NCBI GenBank assembly: GCA_045649105.1
Contig: JAZRPG010000026.1
Coordinates: 1 to 9,136, forward strand
Source of the DNA: JAZRPG01 sp045649105
Lineage (GTDB): Bacteria > Bacillota > Clostridia > Oscillospirales > JAAYXM01
Direction of reading: 5' to 3'
DNA length: 9,136 nucleotides
Part shown: piece after piece, positions 6,089 through 9,136 of the stretch
Position numbering within the stretch: the stretch's first letter is position 1
Layout: the number at the start of each line of letters is the position of its first letter
The notes under the pieces: generated by a model
The model's database searches: none
What the model saw: the letters and a program-made list of their open reading frames with translations, nothing else
Told to the model about the DNA's origin: nothing
Translations under genes and position numbers: made by a program

Positions 6089-8320
6089 TTAATTGAATGA
6101 TTTGGAGCGGAGTATATATGCGTCCTGCTCTTTTTTTGTCATATTGTTCCAGAGGACATTCCAGCCGGACACACGAACCTGAAGGTTTTTGTATTTATCG
6201 GGATTTTTCTGTGCATCCAAAAGCATTTCAGGATTAAAGATATTAAACTGTATGGAAATACCGTCGTTCTTCATGTAATTCATGACGATTCCTTCCAGCG
6301 CGTTAAGGCCGTCCTCGCCGCTTACTGCCGAGGGGTGAAGCATTGCATCAATAACAAATGCTTCTGAAAACAGGGTCGGGTCAAGCTTCATTGCCGAGCG
6401 TATCATCGGCAGAATTCCGCGGCGCTCCATTCCTATTACGGGAGCAACATTTTTAGAGCACTCCTCGCCCCTTCTTCTTCCGTCAGGCGTTGCCTCTGTT
6501 CCGTCTCCGTAATAAAGGAAATGCAATGTCGACGGCACGCCTGCTTTATAAACGCCGCCGCGGCCGTTCTTCCGGCCGGTAAGGTATATGCTGTACCACT
6601 TATATAATGCAGACGCCAGTGCATCTGCCTCCTTGTCGTCGTTTCCGTACTTGTGCTTGGCGGTAAGCGCTTTCATGCGGAGGTCGTCATAGCCTTCCCA
6701 GTTGTTGAGTATGGCGTCTCTCATTTCAGAGAGAGTTGTGACCTTTTCTTCAAAAACCAATTCCTTTATCGCAAGCAAGGAATCGACTGCCGTGGCAAAA
6801 GAACAAAGGAAAAGCGTCGATGTCGGATATTTTACGCCGAAGGCATATGCGTCCACCGCTTTTTTGAGGCTGTCGGGAACTGTCGCCGAAAGCATTACGG
6901 ACGGGGTTATTGCGCCGACATATTTATCGTACCTGCTTGCAGTTGCGACCATGGTGTCGACAATATTTTTAAACTGCTTCATAAATGCAGCATAAACCTC
7001 GTCAAAGCTGCTGAAATCTTCAACATTTCCTGTTTTGAGGCCGAGCTGCTTTCCTGTTACGGTATCAACGCCGTTTGTAAGCACATAGACAATTGCCTTT
7101 GCCATGTTGGGGTATCCCGAAATCATGCACGCCTCACCGCCGCGGATATGCATCTCGTTGCAGCCGCTTATATCGCAGTTGCGCGCCTCATCCTCGGTTA
7201 CGCCGTAGCAGCTCATCAGGGATTTTATCATTCCGGGTACGCAGCAGAATACGAAGCTGCTCTGTCCGGCTCTGATAAGCTCTAAAACCTTGCGTATTAT
7301 TTTCGGGTTTGTGTTATAGTCGATTTTAATCTGTATCTTGGGGTTGTAAAGCTTTAATTCTTCATATACCTCAAGTATATCAAGCGTAAATTCGCTTATA
7401 TCCGTTTTGTTGTCAAAATCGGTGCCGCAGAGGTAGAAGGGCTGACCGAAGTAGTTGCCCATAGATGAAAACTGCAGCATAAAGTATGCTAAGAAGGTCT
7501 TGATTTCTTCCCGTGTAAAGATGCCGTTTTCTATGTCGCTTTTATAAAACTTATACAAGGTACGGTCAAGACCGTTACCGAGAGAGCGCACCTGGAACTG
7601 GTCAACAAATTCTGCACACATGAAGTATGTATACATCAGAAGGAGCGCTTCAAACATGTTCTTTGGCGGCTCTTTGCTGATGTTACAGAGGCTTTTTTCA
7701 ATAAGTTCTGTTTTTTCGCAGCTGTGTGAGAGTGCGAAGTCCCTTATTCTTGAAATCAGGCGGATTATAGCCTCATACTCTATTTTGATTGACTCAAAAA
7801 AAGCATTTTCTTCGGAAGAAAGCTCTCTTTCGTCTGAAAGCTTTCTGCGATATTCCTCGCTTCGTGCAAGAAGTCCCGGAAAACCGAGAGGCATTATGTC
7901 AACCCAGTTCGGTACTACATGGTCTGTATCGAGTATCAGATTTCCCGTGGCCGAATCTCTGTAGTCAGCCATTACCTTCTTAACATCGGGCATGGAATCA
8001 AAGACTTCATCATTCCATCTGGATATAAAAGGCTCTTCAAGCGGTCTGTTCCAGTTGTAAAAGCCGAAGAAATAGTCATTCGGGGAAACATTTATGCGCG
8101 CGTTATCAAGAACGAAGGCAAAAGCCCTTGCCTTCGCCTCAGAATGAGGCAGCTCCTTTGTTTTTTCATAAAGAGCCTCCAGACGCTTGGACATTTCTTT
8201 CTTGTCAAGTCCTGTTGACTCGTCATAACTCAGGGACTCTTCATCGGAATTTATGTCATTAAATTGGCTGAGATATTTGTTTTCTATATAGGCTCTGTCT
8301 TCGGACGGTATCAGACTCAT
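6089..8320 (-). CDS. Glycyl radical enzyme (PFL-like family), substrate unknown
   Basis: This 743-residue protein matches the glycyl radical enzyme family (pyruvate formate-lyase, choline lyase, diol dehydratases, hydroxyphenylacetate decarboxylase). The active-site Cys is C387 in 'DISGCNEMH', with Glu E389 two residues on; this Cys-x-Glu pair is found in dehydratase, C-N lyase and decarboxylase members, while pyruvate formate-lyase has a Cys-Cys pair. The glycine that would carry the radical is G719 in 'VRVSGWNVLW', 24 residues from the end as usual, but Trp replaces the common Tyr of RVxGY. Another family stretch is 'SLGNGLDRTLYKFYKSD' (246-262). Several extra Cys (359, 360, 371, 382, 398) surround the active-site region. 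Length is slightly short for the family (about 750-850). GGGAGGAG lies five bases before the ATG. First gene of its operon, followed by a transporter and its activase. Confidence 0.92.
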   Translation of the reverse strand: MSLIPSEDRAYIENKYLSQFNDINSDEESLSYDESTGLDKKEMSKRLEALYEKTKELPHSEAKARAFAFVLDNARINVSPNDYFFGFYNWNRPLEEPFISRWNDEVFDSMPDVKKVMADYRDSATGNLILDTDHVVPNWVDIMPLGFPGLLARSEEYRRKLSDERELSSEENAFFESIKIEYEAIIRLISRIRDFALSHSCEKTELIEKSLCNISKEPPKNMFEALLLMYTYFMCAEFVDQFQVRSLGNGLDRTLYKFYKSDIENGIFTREEIKTFLAYFMLQFSSMGNYFGQPFYLCGTDFDNKTDISEFTLDILEVYEELKLYNPKIQIKIDYNTNPKIIRKVLELIRAGQSSFVFCCVPGMIKSLMSCYGVTEDEARNCDISGCNEMHIRGGEACMISGYPNMAKAIVYVLTNGVDTVTGKQLGLKTGNVEDFSSFDEVYAAFMKQFKNIVDTMVATASRYDKYVGAITPSVMLSATVPDSLKKAVDAYAFGVKYPTSTLFLCSFATAVDSLLAIKELVFEEKVTTLSEMRDAILNNWEGYDDLRMKALTAKHKYGNDDKEADALASALYKWYSIYLTGRKNGRGGVYKAGVPSTLHFLYYGDGTEATPDGRRRGEECSKNVAPVIGMERRGILPMIRSAMKLDPTLFSEAFVIDAMLHPSAVSGEDGLNALEGIVMNYMKNDGISIQFNIFNPEMLLDAQKNPDKYKNLQVRVSGWNVLWNNMTKKEQDAYILRSKSFN

Positions 8321-8431
8321 AATTACTCCTCCCGGTTACGGCTTTTTGTGATAATTGTGATGCGTTATAAGGATTTTGGATTTTTTTAAAATATTGCATG
8401 GATTTGACTGCTTTTTCAGTATAAAAAGTCT

Positions 8432-8460
8432 ACTATATCAAAAGAGGAAATACAAGTAAA
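8432..8460 (-). promoter_or_regulatory. Extended -10 promoter for the glycyl radical enzyme operon
   Basis: Read on the minus strand, TTTACT (8455-8460) and TATAGT (8432-8437) are separated by exactly 17 bp, and a TG one base before TATAGT gives an extended -10 element. The -10 matches the consensus at five of six positions and the -35 at four. Transcription would start near 8425, giving about 105 bases of leader. The -35 overlaps the left arm of a 16-bp palindrome at 8458-8473. Confidence 0.7.
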
Positions 8461-8473
8461 AAACGCGTTTTTT
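8458..8473. promoter_or_regulatory. Perfect 16-bp palindrome, likely operator
   Basis: AAAAAACGCGTTTTTT is a perfect inverted repeat centred on CGCG. It overlaps the -35 box of the minus-strand promoter and sits at the middle of the divergent gap. Placement suggests a repressor or activator dimer site for the glycyl radical enzyme operon. The regulator is not encoded in this window. Confidence 0.5.
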
Positions 8474-8538
8474 GCACAAAACGGAACTCCAAAAATCAGG
8501 GCTGAACCTCGTAAGATTACAAAGGCTTAATTAACAAG

Positions 8539-8567
8539 TTGTATCGTCAGTGAATGTACAGTATAAT
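8539..8567 (+). promoter_or_regulatory. Promoter for the small membrane/secreted protein genes
   Basis: A perfect TATAAT (8562-8567) lies 17 bp after TTGTAT (8539-8544), which matches only half of the -35 consensus. Transcription would start near 8574, giving about 70 bases of leader before the GTG at 8645. The divergent promoter for the GRE operon lies about 80 bp away. Confidence 0.6.
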
Positions 8568-8644
8568 AAAAATATAAATTGTTTGAAAACTGCAACTTTT
8601 ATAACATGAGAATTATAAGAGACTTAAAAGAAAGGGGGGACGGT

Positions 8645-8977
8645 GTGAAGAGGAATGTTGCATGGACTGTTTTGTCGGCTGTGTTTCTTTTTATACCTCC
8701 GTTTTTAACCGCGAGGTTTGCAGGTACGAGCGGAATGGCGCTTTGCTTTGTAATGTTTTATGCTGTCAATCCCATATTTTTTGCAGCTGAAGGTATTGCA
8801 TGCGGCAAAAATATCAAAAAGCATTGGTTTTTGCCGCTTGTTTCGGCGCTTATATATCTTTTTTCCATGTGGTCGGTGTTCGATGCGGGCGAAACTGATT
8901 TTATACTGTATGCGGGCATTTATCTTTCAATAGGTACTGTTATGATGCTTATTACATCGTTAGGAAGGAGAAAGTAA
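8645..8977 (+). CDS. Small four-helix membrane protein, function unknown
   Basis: From a GTG start this encodes 110 residues with four hydrophobic segments at about 6-25, 30-52, 61-79 and 85-105, short loops, a positively charged start (MKRN), a charged loop (GKNIKKH, 54-60) and a basic C-terminus (GRRK). I chose the GTG because GGGGGG at 8634-8639 is a strong ribosome binding site five bases before it and the protein then starts just before the first helix. An ATG at 8606 and a TTG at 8579 are in frame but lack a good site and would add a charged extension. I do not recognise the family and see no enzyme motif. It ends directly before the next gene, which encodes a secreted protein, so the two are probably co-expressed at the cell envelope. 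Confidence 0.75.
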   Translation: MKRNVAWTVLSAVFLFIPPFLTARFAGTSGMALCFVMFYAVNPIFFAAEGIACGKNIKKHWFLPLVSALIYLFSMWSVFDAGETDFILYAGIYLSIGTVMMLITSLGRRK

Positions 8978-9136
8978 ATGATGAAAAAGGTGAGCAGATT
9001 TCTTTGTTTCATAATCATGCTGTTATCAATGCCGATGACGGCGCTTGCGGGAAGTGTTCCTGAAGATTTGCTTCATTCGGACGATGCGCAGATATTCTTT
9101 GCAGAGGTTGTTTACTACCACCCCGATAAAGAAAAT
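8978..9136 (+). CDS. Secreted protein, N-terminal fragment, function unknown
   Basis: The first 53 codons are present and the frame is open to the window end. The ATG at 8978 follows the previous stop codon immediately (TAA ends at 8977) and has GGAAGGAG at 8963-8970; a second ATG at 8981 is also possible. The protein starts with a typical signal peptide: MMKKVSR, a hydrophobic core (FLCFIIMLLSMPMTALA) and an Ala-x-Ala-like cleavage site near residue 24. There is no lipobox Cys after the core, so it is probably secreted or anchored by a later domain. The mature start, SVPEDLLHSDDAQIFFAEVV, does not identify a family for me. The mature domain lies mostly outside the window. Confidence 0.8.
   Translation, partial: MMKKVSRFLCFIIMLLSMPMTALAGSVPEDLLHSDDAQIFFAEVVYYHPDKEN

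Larger units (their letters stand above)
8321..8644. other. Divergent intergenic region between GRE operon and small membrane protein gene
   Basis: This 324-bp AT-rich gap holds no credible gene apart from a weak in-frame extension of the downstream ORF. It carries the GRE ribosome binding site (8326-8333 on the minus strand), the GRE leader, the two divergent promoters, and the palindrome at 8458-8473. Within the leader, an imperfect inverted repeat (GACT at 8406-8409 plus TTTTT at 8412-8416, against AAAAAGTC at 8423-8430) lies across the predicted start site. Nothing resembling a known riboswitch was recognised. Confidence 0.6.

Noticed and set aside
7239..7246. Adjacent Cys359-Cys360 of the GRE read as the pyruvate formate-lyase Cys-Cys active site
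   Set aside because: It lies 27 residues before the GCNE motif, in the segment that precedes the active-site loop in this family. C387 with E389 fits the family position much better.
6653..7285. A 210-codon open frame on the plus strand inside the glycyl radical enzyme gene
   Set aside because: It lies wholly antisense to a gene with clear motifs, is Cys/His-rich in the way of complement frames, has no family resemblance and no ribosome binding site of note.
8404..8436. TTGACT with TACTAT as a plus-strand promoter
   Set aside because: The spacing is 21 bp, too long for a normal sigma-A promoter; a better plus-strand promoter exists at 8539-8567.
8579..8644. TTG (8579) or ATG (8606) start for the small membrane protein
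   Set aside because: Neither has a ribosome binding site, whereas GGGGGG at 8634-8639 is five bases before the GTG at 8645.

Overview
The window looks like chromosomal DNA of an anaerobic, low-to-moderate GC Firmicute, probably a gut-type clostridium. The signs are a glycyl radical enzyme with its radical-SAM activase (an oxygen-sensitive pair), strong GGAGG-type ribosome binding sites, AT-rich sigma-A-like promoters and U-tract hairpin terminators. The species cannot be named from this sequence. I see no rRNA, tRNA, CRISPR array, insertion sequence or phage gene.

Region 1 (1-1830, plus strand) is the end of an operon. It holds the C-terminus of a DegT/DnrJ/EryC1/StrS-type PLP aminotransferase and two TIM-barrel amidohydrolase-2 family proteins, closed by a strong hairpin terminator. 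The second amidohydrolase keeps the expected metal ligands. The first has lost every one of them and looks like a pseudoenzyme partner.

Region 2 (1901-4254, plus strand) is a two-gene unit with its own near-consensus promoter. It encodes a duplicated DUF1538 membrane protein and, overlapping it by 8 bp, a protein with two PII-like domains. The arrangement recalls AmtB-GlnK: a membrane protein paired with a cytosolic PII-type sensor. A bidirectional terminator separates it from region 3.

Region 3 (4254-8473, minus strand) is a three-gene operon in transcription order glycyl radical enzyme, EamA/DMT transporter, activase. Its promoter is at 8432-8460, and a perfect 16-bp palindrome overlaps the -35 element. 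The enzyme has the Cys-x-Glu active-site arrangement of the dehydratase/lyase/decarboxylase GREs, but a Trp replaces the usual Tyr in the glycyl radical motif. Its substrate is unknown, and the transporter inside the operon suggests a small molecule is moved in or out alongside catalysis.

Region 4 (8539-9136, plus strand) is transcribed divergently from region 3. It encodes a small four-helix membrane protein of unknown function and the start of a secreted protein that runs off the window.

The best candidates for undescribed biology are the orphan GRE-transporter-activase operon, the dead/live amidohydrolase pair behind an aminotransferase, and the DUF1538/tandem-PII module.
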